The position numbers and the translations under genes are program-made. Positions 1 to 8,445 of a stretch of 64,000 nucleotides of DNA are shown piece by piece (the stretch's first letter is position 1; every line of letters begins with the position of its first letter). Origin of the DNA: JAJFUE01 sp041687335 (lineage in GTDB: Bacteria; Sumerlaeota; Sumerlaeia; MVZB01); NCBI GenBank assembly GCA_041687335.1, contig JAWLCE010000018.1, forward strand, positions 1 through 64,000, in the 5' to 3' direction. The notes under the pieces were generated by a model. The model saw only the letters and a list, made by a program, of their open reading frames with translations. It was not told the DNA's origin and did no database searches.

Positions 1-382
1 GCCTGTCAATCCCAACCTCCGATCTTCGTCCAAGCTCGAGACCTTGCTTTTCCTCGGCGTCCCTGCGCCTTGTATGTTTCATTTGAGCGGATGCGACCCC
101 TTGGCCATCTTGGCGTTTTGGCGTTCAAATCATTCGTGCAAATTGGTGTCCATTCGTGGCTGTATTTTTTGGTTGCGGCCGAAGGCTGCGCTGGGCCTTT
201 CGTGAACATCTCGATCAACCTGAAGAATCAAGGGGGGGGCGGCGCTGCGGCATACACTGGCGCCGAAAGTCTTAAACCTCACAAACTGATTGCCATTGGC
301 CAGGCACGGCGGGATGATCTACGCCAAGATCATAGGACAATGGATGTCGGCTGAGGCAACATCAATTATTCTGGAGGCGAAG
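1..382. other. Intergenic region at window edge, no gene supported
   Basis: I see no convincing gene here. The two small overlapping reading frames lack a credible ribosome binding site and family resemblance. The segment holds a degenerate interspersed repeat (about 100-172) and a run of eight or nine G residues near 231. The last bases contain the GGAGG ribosome binding site (372-376) of the first gene. Confidence 0.6.
100..172. repeat. Degenerate intergenic repeat (CTTGGCG / TCCATTCGTGG type)
   Basis: The stretch has two tandem TTGGCGTTTTGGCGTTCAA-like units, followed by ATTCGTGCAAATTGGTGTCC and CATTCGTGG, a periodic pattern. It resembles short periodic intergenic repeats that I recall from many environmental bacterial genomes (recalled, not searched). 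It is related in style to the CGCAAAG repeats near 8.3 kb and 53.2 kb but is not the same sequence. No coding potential is evident. Confidence 0.45.
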
Positions 383-1972
383 ATGAGATCCCGCATCGTC
401 AAAATACGATTTTCGGTTCTCTTTTGCTCACTTGTCACATTAACTGTGTGGGGGCTGTTTGTGCCTGCCTCCGCGAAGGCGGAACCCATAACGACTTCAA
501 GCCTGATCATGAGCTGGAACATGAGCAGCCGCCAGTTCATTGATCCCCCGGTCTTCCAAGTACTCCGTCTGCCGCAGACTGAGATTTATCGGGCGGTGGT
601 GCGCCAGGGGGAGCAATCCTATTCGGTGCAGTCGTCGACTCCGACGCTCGACCTCCAGGAGATATGGCCCAAGCTCAGCGAAAAGAAATTTATTCTCACC
701 CTCGAATGGCTTAACGCAGAAGGTCGCATCATTCACTCTGAAAATAGAAAGCGTGTAAAGGCGCCGGATTTTCAGGGCGAAATGGAACCACCGCTGGATT
801 GGGCCGCGGCCGCCGACCGCAACATCGCCTACCTTATCGACGCCTGTGAAAACGCAAGTGTTCCCTATCGGGAGCCGGGGGTGCCGGTCTGGATCTGGGC
901 GGCCTCTCCCGGCCATAAATTGGCGTTTCCGTGCATTACGATCCCGCCGGTCATCATGGGCCTGCTGGCCCACGCCGAGAATCAACGGCCTCAGAGCCAG
1001 GAAGCGCTTCGCCTGGCGCGAGTCAGCGCCGATTGGATGCTCAAAAATCGCCAGCCCGATTCGGGTGCGTTGCCGCTTTTTCCGTTCTCGACGGTCACGT
1101 TTGGCGAATTCGAAGGTCACGTGGAGGGCAATGCCGTCAATCTGCTGCGGGCGTCATGGCTGGGAAGCAGTCTTGTCGCCCTCTATGCGGTGACCAAACA
1201 TGAGCCTTATCTGGAATATGCGCGGCATATCGCTGATACCACCCTTAAATTTCAGGCTCCCGACGGAAGCTTCCCGTATCGCGTCGATCCCGTATCCGGC
1301 GCCGTCATTGAGGCATACAGTTGCAACGCGATGGAATTCATCGAACTGGTTGAAGCGCTTGAACCCTATGGTTTCGATGCAGACCGGGCCATGGCCGCGC
1401 GCAGGGCGGTCGATTGGCTGATCACCTATGTCTGCCCAAGCAACAACTGGAAGGCGGCCTACGAAGATGTGCGCAAACAGCCGCCATTCTTTAACCTTTC
1501 GCAGATGGCAGTCCTGCCCCTGATCCGTTATCTCAGCCGCCATCATGAGGAGGATCCCGCTTGGCTCCCACTGGCTCAGCAGCTTAACCGCTGGGTTGAG
1601 GATCAGTTTGTCACCTTCAGCACGACCAACGAGGCCGCCCCAAAGCCCGCCCTGGGTCCGCTTGTCTTCGAACAATATACCTGCTGGTATCCGATGGAAT
1701 TCCACACATCAAATTGGATCATGGCTTTGATCGAACTTCACCGGGCCAGCGGCGACGCCCAATACCTGCAAAAGGCACGGGCGGCAGCCAATGCGATCTG
1801 TCATGCTCAGTTCACGAACGGTGAATTTTCAACTTGGAGTCGCGCCTGGCCGATCGACCATTCGGCCGAAGGTGAGGCTACGGACCGAAAAACAACAAAT
1901 TGGTTTAACTGCAACGCAATGGCAGACGTCGGGCTTTATCAATTGGCGGATTATTGCCGGACGCTTCCGTAA
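383..1972 (+). CDS. Secreted six-hairpin glycosidase-like protein
   Basis: A 529-residue protein with an N-terminal export signal: a basic start MRSRIVKIRF, a hydrophobic segment, then an A-x-A region around residues 30-35. The body is a series of helical hairpins with alternating aromatic patches, for example NAVNLLRASWLG, GSFPYRV, NWKAAYED and TTNWFNCNAMAD. This is typical of (alpha/alpha)6-barrel carbohydrate-active proteins (glycosidases, uronyl hydrolases, epimerases). I cannot assign substrate or catalytic residues. The ATG at 383 is preferred over the upstream frame start at 290 because GGAGG lies 6 bases before it and the signal peptide begins there. By eye the gene is richer in A+T than its neighbours, possibly from a different origin. 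It is followed by two Tat-exported sugar-metabolism genes in the same direction. Confidence 0.7.
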   Translation: MRSRIVKIRFSVLFCSLVTLTVWGLFVPASAKAEPITTSSLIMSWNMSSRQFIDPPVFQVLRLPQTEIYRAVVRQGEQSYSVQSSTPTLDLQEIWPKLSEKKFILTLEWLNAEGRIIHSENRKRVKAPDFQGEMEPPLDWAAAADRNIAYLIDACENASVPYREPGVPVWIWAASPGHKLAFPCITIPPVIMGLLAHAENQRPQSQEALRLARVSADWMLKNRQPDSGALPLFPFSTVTFGEFEGHVEGNAVNLLRASWLGSSLVALYAVTKHEPYLEYARHIADTTLKFQAPDGSFPYRVDPVSGAVIEAYSCNAMEFIELVEALEPYGFDADRAMAARRAVDWLITYVCPSNNWKAAYEDVRKQPPFFNLSQMAVLPLIRYLSRHHEEDPAWLPLAQQLNRWVEDQFVTFSTTNEAAPKPALGPLVFEQYTCWYPMEFHTSNWIMALIELHRASGDAQYLQKARAAANAICHAQFTNGEFSTWSRAWPIDHSAEGEATDRKTTNWFNCNAMADVGLYQLADYCRTLP

Positions 1973-2136
1973 GCTGAATCGGGTTTGATCTTTGCCCATG
2001 GCTGGCGGGTTCTGCTCGATCCACTGTGCAGGCCAGCAGTAGAACCAGTATTTTACGGACGTGGGCGGGACAATCTTCTTGCCTGCTACGGACGCTGGTG
2101 TCAGATTGGATGGCATCTGAAGCAGGGGTGTCCAAC

Positions 2137-3069
2137 ATGGATCGAAGAGGATTTATGGCCCGGGTTGCGTCGAGCGGCCTGATGGCGTCGGGATTGTTCG
2201 CGGGGGCTCAAGCGGGGGCCGCCATGGCGGGGCAGGAGGATGTCCTGCAGAAAAAGCATGAGTTTCGGCACCTTTACGCGCCCCACATCAACCACTTCCA
2301 GGCTGCGGCTGGAAAGGGGATCGTCGACCAGATCAAATTCGCCGCCGACTTGGGGTTTCGGGCGTGGGAGGATAATGGCCTGGGCAAGCGCCCGGTCGAG
2401 GAGCAGGAGGCGATCGGGCGGGAGCTGGAGCGCCAGGGGATGACGATGGGGGTCTTCGTGGCCCATGCCAGCTTTGCGGAGCAGACCTTTGTCGATGGCA
2501 GCCGCGAGATGCGCGATCGGCTGGTGCAGGAGATGCGAGCTGCGGTCGAGGTGGGGAAGCGGGTCAATGCGCGCTGGACCACGGTCGTGCCTGACGCGAT
2601 CAATCCGAAGGTGGCGTGGGATTATCAGACGGCCAACGTGATCGATCATCTGCGAGCCTGTGCCGAAGTGCTTGAGCCGGCGGGGCTGGTGATGGTGCTG
2701 GAGCCGCTCAATCGCCACAACCACCCGGGGCTGTTCCTGACGCGCATGGATCAAGCTTTCGCGATCTGCCGGGCGGTCAACAGCCCCTCGTGCAAGATTC
2801 TGGACGACCTTTATCACCAGCAGATTACCGAAGGAAATTTGATCGCCAACATGGAGCAGGCTTGGGATGAGATCGCCTACATTCAGGTGGGCGACGTGCC
2901 GGGGCGCAAGGAGCCGGGGACGGGCGAGATCAACTATCGCCACATCTTCAAGTGGCTCCACGAGCGCGGCTATCGGGGGGTGATCGGAATGGAGCACGGC
3001 AAGGCGCTGGGCGGGATCGAGGGAGAGCGCGCGCTGGTGGCGTCGTATGTCGAGGTTGATCAGTTTTGA
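2137..3069 (+). CDS. Tat-exported hydroxypyruvate isomerase / sugar isomerase-like TIM barrel protein
   Basis: A 310-residue protein starting MDRRGFMARV, a twin-arginine signal followed by a hydrophobic stretch and an Ala-rich cleavage region. The mature part is a xylose-isomerase-like TIM barrel. The metal and substrate positions usual for the hydroxypyruvate isomerase group are visible: VLEPLNRHNHPG, ILDDLYHQQ, IQVGDVPGRKEPGTGEINY and the final GMEHG. The family interconverts hydroxypyruvate and tartronate semialdehyde, or acts on other keto sugars; the substrate here is unknown. The start at 2137 has AGGGG 8 bases upstream; an in-frame ATG at 2110 lacks this. Only 48 bases separate it from the next gene, also Tat-exported, so the two are probably co-transcribed and act together outside the cytoplasm. 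Confidence 0.75.
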   Translation: MDRRGFMARVASSGLMASGLFAGAQAGAAMAGQEDVLQKKHEFRHLYAPHINHFQAAAGKGIVDQIKFAADLGFRAWEDNGLGKRPVEEQEAIGRELERQGMTMGVFVAHASFAEQTFVDGSREMRDRLVQEMRAAVEVGKRVNARWTTVVPDAINPKVAWDYQTANVIDHLRACAEVLEPAGLVMVLEPLNRHNHPGLFLTRMDQAFAICRAVNSPSCKILDDLYHQQITEGNLIANMEQAWDEIAYIQVGDVPGRKEPGTGEINYRHIFKWLHERGYRGVIGMEHGKALGGIEGERALVASYVEVDQF

Positions 3070-3117
3070 CGATGGGCATGAGGCATGGGATACCCAAGAA
3101 ATTCAAGGAGAGCTGAA

Positions 3118-4416
3118 ATGGCGGAGCGAACTGGATTCGGACTGAGCCGGCGCGATTTCATGCAGCGGTCGATCGCATTGGCCGCGGGCTTGCCGCTGGC
3201 GGCGCGGGCGGCCGATCCGGCCGCCACGATGGCACAAGGGGCGGGTCGGGACGTGATCCGGCTGGGGGTCGTTGGCTGCGGCGGGCGCGGCACGGGGGCG
3301 GTGATGAACTGCATCGAGGCGGCGCCGAACGTCGAGCTGGTGGCGATGGGCGAGATGTTCGCGGACCGGCTGGAGATGTCGCGCAAGCGGCTGGCGGATC
3401 GCAATACCCCCCGCATCAATGTGACCGATGAGACCTGCTTTGTGGGTTGGGATGCGATCGACAAAGTGCTGGCCTGCGACATCGATCTGGTCATCTTGGC
3501 CGCCCCGCCCGGATTTCGGCCCGAGCACCTGCGCAAGGCGATTGCGGCGGGCAAGCATGTGTTTGCCGAAAAGCCGGTCTGCGTCGACCCGGTGGGGGCC
3601 CGCTCGGTCATCGAGACGAGCGAGATGGCGGAACGGATGGGGCTTGCGATCGTGGCCGGGACCCAGCGCCGCCATAGCCCGATCTATCAGGAGGTCATGC
3701 GGCGCGTGCATGGCGGCGAGATCGGCGAGGTGGTGGCGGGGCAGTTCTACTGGATACAGGGGGGGCTGTGGCACCGCGCGCCCGAGGATGGCCAGGTCTG
3801 GAGCGAGATGGAAACGCAGATGCGCAACTGGCTCTACTACGACTGGCTGTCGGGCGACCATATCGTCGAACAGCATGTCCACCAGATCGATGTGATGAAT
3901 TGGGCGATGGATGGGCCGCCCGAGAAGTGCATCGGCCAGGGTGGGCGCATCTCGCGCACCGACCCCAAGTATGGCAACATCTACGATCATTTCTCGGTCG
4001 AGTATGAGTTTGCGAATGGTGTGCGCATGAACTGCATGTGCCGCCAGATCGAGGGGTCCAACTCGCGCATTGCCGAGCGGATCGTCGGCGCGCGCGGGGT
4101 GGCGATCCCGTCGTCGGATCGGATCGAGGGGCAGGGGGCCTGGGAATACGCAGGCGAGAAGCCCAACCCGCTGGTGCTGGAACACATCGATTTGATTACC
4201 TCGATCATGGAGGGCAAGCCGATCAATCAGGGGCGGCGGATCGCGGAGAGCTGCCTGACGGCGATCATGGGGCGGATGGCGGCCTACAGCGGACGCGAGA
4301 TCTCGTGGAACTGGGCGCTCAATGCCAGCCAGCTCGACCTGACGCCGGCGCGGCTGGAGCTGGGCCCGATGCCGGTGCGGCCGGTGCCGGTGCCGGGCCA
4401 GAGCGAGCTGGTCTGA
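3118..4416 (+). CDS. Tat-exported Gfo/Idh/MocA family oxidoreductase
   Basis: A 432-residue protein with a clear twin-arginine motif SRRDFMQRS followed by a hydrophobic Ala/Leu stretch. It then has the NAD(P)-binding Rossmann motif GVVGCGGRGTG near residue 50 and the family EKP motif (FAEKPVCVDP). The C-terminal domain carries SGDHIVEQHVHQIDVMNW, with the conserved histidines of the substrate site. Members oxidise or isomerise sugars and inositols with tightly held NAD(P), and Tat-exported members fold with their cofactor before export. AAGGAG sits 7 bases before the ATG at 3118, so I did not use the upstream in-frame start at 3085. It follows the isomerase-like gene closely and probably shares a transcript with it. 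The substrate cannot be told from sequence. Confidence 0.85.
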   Translation: MAERTGFGLSRRDFMQRSIALAAGLPLAARAADPAATMAQGAGRDVIRLGVVGCGGRGTGAVMNCIEAAPNVELVAMGEMFADRLEMSRKRLADRNTPRINVTDETCFVGWDAIDKVLACDIDLVILAAPPGFRPEHLRKAIAAGKHVFAEKPVCVDPVGARSVIETSEMAERMGLAIVAGTQRRHSPIYQEVMRRVHGGEIGEVVAGQFYWIQGGLWHRAPEDGQVWSEMETQMRNWLYYDWLSGDHIVEQHVHQIDVMNWAMDGPPEKCIGQGGRISRTDPKYGNIYDHFSVEYEFANGVRMNCMCRQIEGSNSRIAERIVGARGVAIPSSDRIEGQGAWEYAGEKPNPLVLEHIDLITSIMEGKPINQGRRIAESCLTAIMGRMAAYSGREISWNWALNASQLDLTPARLELGPMPVRPVPVPGQSELV

Positions 4417-4425
4417 GCGGACGGT

Positions 4426-4625
4426 TCGGCGAGGTTACGTTTCGCTCACCCTGGGCTTTTCGAACTGTGCCCACCCTTTCAGGGTGGAATGCGGATGCCA
4501 TTCCCGGTTGCACGATAAACACATACTTCCCTTCGGTCACCCTACTCGCTGTCGCCCCATCGGGCTGGGCTTGCGGTGCGTACGTGTGGGGTGGTCGCGT
4601 AAGGTGTCGGAATCACGATGCGCCC
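4426..4625. repeat. Structured non-coding intergenic sequence, probable repeat
   Basis: This segment lies between two convergent genes. It contains a perfect 7-bp hairpin CCACCCT-TTC-AGGGTGG (4472-4488) and an adjoining GAATG...CATTC pair (4488-4504). The phrase 'CACCCTGGGC ... CCTTTCAGGGTGG' resembles intergenic repeats I recall from planctomycete-like genomes (memory, not a search). No run of T follows the hairpin, so it is not a standard terminator. Confidence 0.4.
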
Positions 4626-4627
4626 GC

Positions 4628-7600
4628 TCAACCCTGACCGGTGAAATCGAAGCCGACCTTCTTCTGGATCGTTGAGATCTGTGCCAGAGCCTGCTTGAGC
4701 ATGCCCTGTTCGATCTGGGTCAGATTCTTGGGGTTGATCTGGTTGTTGGGAACGAGGCCCTCGCGTGTCAGCGCAACCTGATGGCGGTGGCGCAGCTGCA
4801 GCAGGCAATGGTAGGCATGGGCCAGATCGCGGTGGGTGTCGGGGCGCAGGACCTCGCGCAGCCGCAGCTGGTCGATTCGGTCGAGTGTGTTGGTGTGCTC
4901 GACCTGGTGGCGCAGCGCGTAAAGGCGGGCGAAGCCGACGATTGGCAGCATGGCGTCCTTGATGTTGAAGGCATGGGGGGCGGCGCCCGCCGAGCCGGTG
5001 ACGATCTGGCCGAACAGGCTGAGGGGCGGCTTGTAGAGGAGCGTGTTGGCGGCCAGGTGATGGAAGAAGGCGGGCTGGTTGCCGAGGACGGATTGGATGT
5101 GGCGGCGCAGGGCGCGCGTCAGCGAGTGGTCGCCATGGACGCGGCGGAAATCGAAGAATATGTTGAAGCGCAGCAGTTCCTCGGAGTCGGGTTCGACGAT
5201 CCAACGCGTGAAGGACTGCTGCCAGGCCGACAGCGGCCGGTTCCATTGCGGGTTGCGTGCCATCATGTCGGCGGGGCAGCGGGGCTGACCGGCCTGTTCG
5301 ATATCGGCGCAGATGCGCTCGCCCAGGCGCAGGAACCAGGCGGCGGTCTCGGCGGCCTGTTCGCGCGGCGGGTCGGCGTAGATCAGGGCGTTATCCTGGT
5401 CGCTGGCGAGGGTGAGTTCCTCGCGCCCTTGGGAGCCGATGGCGACCAGCGCGAAGGGCACGGGGGGCGGCCCCATTTCCTCGAGCGCGAAGCCGATGAT
5501 GCGCTCGGCGATGGCGTCGGAGATGGCGGTGATCGTGCGGCCGATGTTGTGCGGCAGGGCGCCGGAATCGACCAACGAGCAGGCCAGGGCGGTCAGTCGG
5601 CGGCGGCATTGGGCCAGTTCCTCGATGGTGGCGGCACGTTCGACCTGGCGGGTGAGCAGGACCGGTGAGTGGCGGTCGAGGCGAGCCATTTCCTTGTTGC
5701 TGACGATGCCGGCGACCTTGCCGTCGCCGCCGCGGACGACGAGGTGGCGGGTTCCCTTCTCACGCATCAAGAGGAAGGCCTCATAGACCGGGGCGCCGGC
5801 GTCGACAGCGACGACAGGACTGCTCATGATCGATTGGATCGGTTGGGCGGTGTCGCGGCCGGCGGCGATGACGCGTTCGCGCAGGTCGTGGTCGGTCACG
5901 ATGCCGATGGTCTCGCCATCCGGGGCGGTGACAGTCAGGGCGCTGGCGTCATGGCGAGCCATCAGCGCGACGGCGCGGGCGATCGGCATCTCGAGCGGGC
6001 ATGAGAGCGCGCGTGAGGCGGAGTTGCCGACGGGCTCGTTGAGGAACAGCAGGGAGGCCTGGAGCTGGGAGATGAGGCTTTCGCGCTCGGCCTCGGCGCG
6101 CCGGCGCTGCGAGAGGTCCTCAATGATGCAGTCGAGGCAGCGGCCCTCGCCGTCGGGCCCGCGCACGAGGACGGCGGAGAGCGAGACGGTGGTCAGGCCG
6201 CCGCCGGCGGCGCGCAGTTGTATGATGGTGTCGCGGATGGCGTCGTCGGCTTGCAGGCGGCGCAGGATGCGATCCCAGGCCTCGGGCTCGGCCAGCGCCT
6301 CGCGCAGGCCGCCGGGCTCATGCTCCTCGGGTCGGCCGAGGATGCGCCGGCCGGCGGGGTTGATCTCGATCAGCGTGGCGCGCGGGTCGAGCCCGACGCG
6401 CAGCACCCCCAGGTTGATTGACTCGGCGAGGATGCGGAACTTTTCGCGGCTGAGGACAAGCTCCTCCTCCATCTGGCGCTGGGGGGCGATGTCGTGGACG
6501 TTGAGGATCAGGCCGGTGCGGCCGCCGAAACTGACGCGCGCGGGGGCCAGCGAGACCTCGATCAGGCGGCCGTCCTTGCGGCGCAGCCGGGCGCGCAGCG
6601 GACGGCCGGACTCCTCGCCGGCGAGGACGCGCTCGAGCGCGGCGGCGACCGGCTCGTCATCGGCCAGCAGGTCGTGGATGTCGAGGAAGAGCAGTTCTTT
6701 TTCGGTAGTACCGAGCATGCGCAGCATTGTGGCGTTGGCGTGGGCGAGGCGGCCGTCGAGCACCAGCAGCGTGCCCTGGCTGGCCGATTCCACCAATGCG
6801 CGGTATTTTTCATGCGAGAGGCGCAGGTCGCGCACCGCCTCGCCGCGCTGGCGCTCCGCCTTGAGGCTCTGCTGGCTGAGCGTGACCAGCAGCATGCCGA
6901 CGGCCAGCGTGATCAGCAGCGAGACGTTGATCAGGCGGCCGGTGATCGTGTCAATCTCGGCCTGGACGTCCTCGATATAGATGCCGGTGCCGATGACCCA
7001 GCCCCAGGGCTCAAAGCCGCGGACGTAAGATTGCTTGGGGGCGAGCCGCTCGGGGTCATCCTTCCACTGCCAGACGTAGTTCAGGTAGCCGGCGCCATGC
7101 TCGCGGACGGTGCGGGCGAATTCCACGAACAGGCGCACGCCTCCGGGATCGGCGAACTGGCTGAGGTCCTCGCCGTCCAGGTCCTCGCGCCAGGGGTGCA
7201 TGACCATGCGCGGGTGCATGTCGGTGATCCAGAAGTAATCCTTGCCATCCTTGCCGTAGCGCATGAACTTGATGCGTTCGATGGCGCCGGCGCGGGCCTC
7301 GGCGGGGGTCATGCGGCCGGCCTGTTCCTCGCGTTCATATTCGGCGAGGATGCTCCAGGCTGAATTGGTCTGCTCGGCGATCATCTCGCGCTTGAAGGCG
7401 AACAGGCTGTCTTCGATCATCGGGATCAAAAATGCAAAGTAAAAACCGATGAACAGCGCGATGACGAGCAGTGAGGGGAGCACGATGCGCAGGTGGAACC
7501 AGCCCCAGTTCAGCTCACGCGGGCGGGGATGGACGGGCTGGGCTGATGGCTCGCGATCGTGGCCGATGCCGCCCAGCGCGTCGCGGAATTGCTTCCAGCG

Positions 7601-8182
7601 ATCGGCGGCCATGGCATGGCCGGGCTCGCGGGAGCCGGCCAGGCCGGGCCCGTGAAAGTCGCTGCCGGCGGAGACGAGCAGACGATGGCGGTCGGCCATG
7701 GCGGCCAAGCCGGCCTGGGCCTCGCGCGTGTAGGGCTTGTAGCAGGCCTCCAGCCCGTCGAGCCCGATGGCGGCCAACTGGGCGACGAGCTGCTCGAGCG
7801 CCTCCCAATCGAGCCCGATCTCGAGCGGGTGGGCGAGGAAGACCTTGCCTCCGGCCTGATGGATGCGGGCGATCGCCTCGTCGGCCGGCGGGTTCCGCCC
7901 CAGCAGTGGAACGAGCGCGCCCCCGCCCGGCTCGAAGCCATAGGCGAGCAGGTGCAGCGAGTGGCCGGAGAACTGGACGGCCAGCTCAACGCCGGTCACG
8001 ACCGCCATTCCCCGCCGGGCGGCGGCCTGTTCGAAGGTGGGCAGGCCGTCGATGGATTCATGATCGGTCAGGGCTGCGTAATGCACGCCGGCGTCAGCGA
8101 GCTTGCGCGCGAGCGCATCGGGCGCGAAATATCCATCGCTCACATTCGAATGACAATGGAAGTCAACGTGGGTGGTGCGCAT
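4628..8182 (-). CDS. PHP phosphoesterase - Cache - PAS - PAS - CBS - DUF294 nucleotidyltransferase fusion
   Basis: An 1184-residue protein in one unbroken frame. Residues 1-215 are a PHP metallophosphoesterase with its metal ligands visible: HCHSNVSDG (9-17), LTDH (38-41), GVELAV (64-69), HLLAYG (77-82), AHP (117-119) and GSDFHG (173-178). A membrane helix (about 229-253) leads to a periplasmic Cache domain (about 255-413, with KDYFWITD and GWVIGTGIY) and a second helix (about 418-435). Two PAS domains (about 453-565 and 578-690), a CBS pair (about 720-835) and a DUF294 nucleotidyltransferase follow, with GSQGREELTLASDQD at 916-930, the GSxGRxE-xxxx-SDxD signature shared with GlnD. Both enzyme domains should face the cytoplasm. 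DUF294-CBS proteins often accompany solute:sodium symporters, as here. Joining them to a PHP domain is unusual. The likely role is nutrient-sensing control; the target is unknown. Confidence 0.85.
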   Translation of the reverse strand: MRTTHVDFHCHSNVSDGYFAPDALARKLADAGVHYAALTDHESIDGLPTFEQAAARRGMAVVTGVELAVQFSGHSLHLLAYGFEPGGGALVPLLGRNPPADEAIARIHQAGGKVFLAHPLEIGLDWEALEQLVAQLAAIGLDGLEACYKPYTREAQAGLAAMADRHRLLVSAGSDFHGPGLAGSREPGHAMAADRWKQFRDALGGIGHDREPSAQPVHPRPRELNWGWFHLRIVLPSLLVIALFIGFYFAFLIPMIEDSLFAFKREMIAEQTNSAWSILAEYEREEQAGRMTPAEARAGAIERIKFMRYGKDGKDYFWITDMHPRMVMHPWREDLDGEDLSQFADPGGVRLFVEFARTVREHGAGYLNYVWQWKDDPERLAPKQSYVRGFEPWGWVIGTGIYIEDVQAEIDTITGRLINVSLLITLAVGMLLVTLSQQSLKAERQRGEAVRDLRLSHEKYRALVESASQGTLLVLDGRLAHANATMLRMLGTTEKELLFLDIHDLLADDEPVAAALERVLAGEESGRPLRARLRRKDGRLIEVSLAPARVSFGGRTGLILNVHDIAPQRQMEEELVLSREKFRILAESINLGVLRVGLDPRATLIEINPAGRRILGRPEEHEPGGLREALAEPEAWDRILRRLQADDAIRDTIIQLRAAGGGLTTVSLSAVLVRGPDGEGRCLDCIIEDLSQRRRAEAERESLISQLQASLLFLNEPVGNSASRALSCPLEMPIARAVALMARHDASALTVTAPDGETIGIVTDHDLRERVIAAGRDTAQPIQSIMSSPVVAVDAGAPVYEAFLLMREKGTRHLVVRGGDGKVAGIVSNKEMARLDRHSPVLLTRQVERAATIEELAQCRRRLTALACSLVDSGALPHNIGRTITAISDAIAERIIGFALEEMGPPPVPFALVAIGSQGREELTLASDQDNALIYADPPREQAAETAAWFLRLGERICADIEQAGQPRCPADMMARNPQWNRPLSAWQQSFTRWIVEPDSEELLRFNIFFDFRRVHGDHSLTRALRRHIQSVLGNQPAFFHHLAANTLLYKPPLSLFGQIVTGSAGAAPHAFNIKDAMLPIVGFARLYALRHQVEHTNTLDRIDQLRLREVLRPDTHRDLAHAYHCLLQLRHRHQVALTREGLVPNNQINPKNLTQIEQGMLKQALAQISTIQKKVGFDFTGQG

Positions 8183-8289
8183 GGTGGGGGAGCCGCCTCG
8201 ATGCCGCCGGCTTGCGCGGCGGGGTCACGAGGCATGCTAACATGCCCCGCCGGCCGGACAAAACAGAAGCTGTCAGGGCAGGCGCCGGT

Positions 8290-8370
8290 GTTTTTGTCGC
8301 AAAGGCGCAGAGGAGAAGGCCAAAGGACGCAAAGAGAGGAATAATGCACCTGAATGATGTCACCCGCCTG
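8290..8370 (+). repeat. CGCAAAG-type interspersed repeat, copy 1
   Basis: The core reads TTTTTGTCGCAAAGGCGCAG, then AGGCCAAAGGACGCAAAG, then GAGGAAT, and ends GATGTCACCCGCC. The same order of blocks occurs, inverted, at 53264-53357, so similarity extends over about 80 bases beyond the short CGCAAAG motif. It lies in the 263-base gap between the symporter gene and the PHP fusion gene. Confidence 0.7.
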
Positions 8371-8445
8371 CGCGATGAAAAGGAAGCATGAGGCAAGCCA
8401 GGGCGCCGGTCTGACAGAGGACGCCCTGGCTTGCAGGTCATGCCA

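Noticed and set aside
4628..8182. PHP-DUF294 fusion as a frameshift or assembly artefact
   Set aside because: The frame is continuous and the linkers contain plausible membrane helices and PAS boundaries. There is no internal ribosome site or stop remnant at the PHP-Cache junction. Only read mapping could fully exclude a misassembly.
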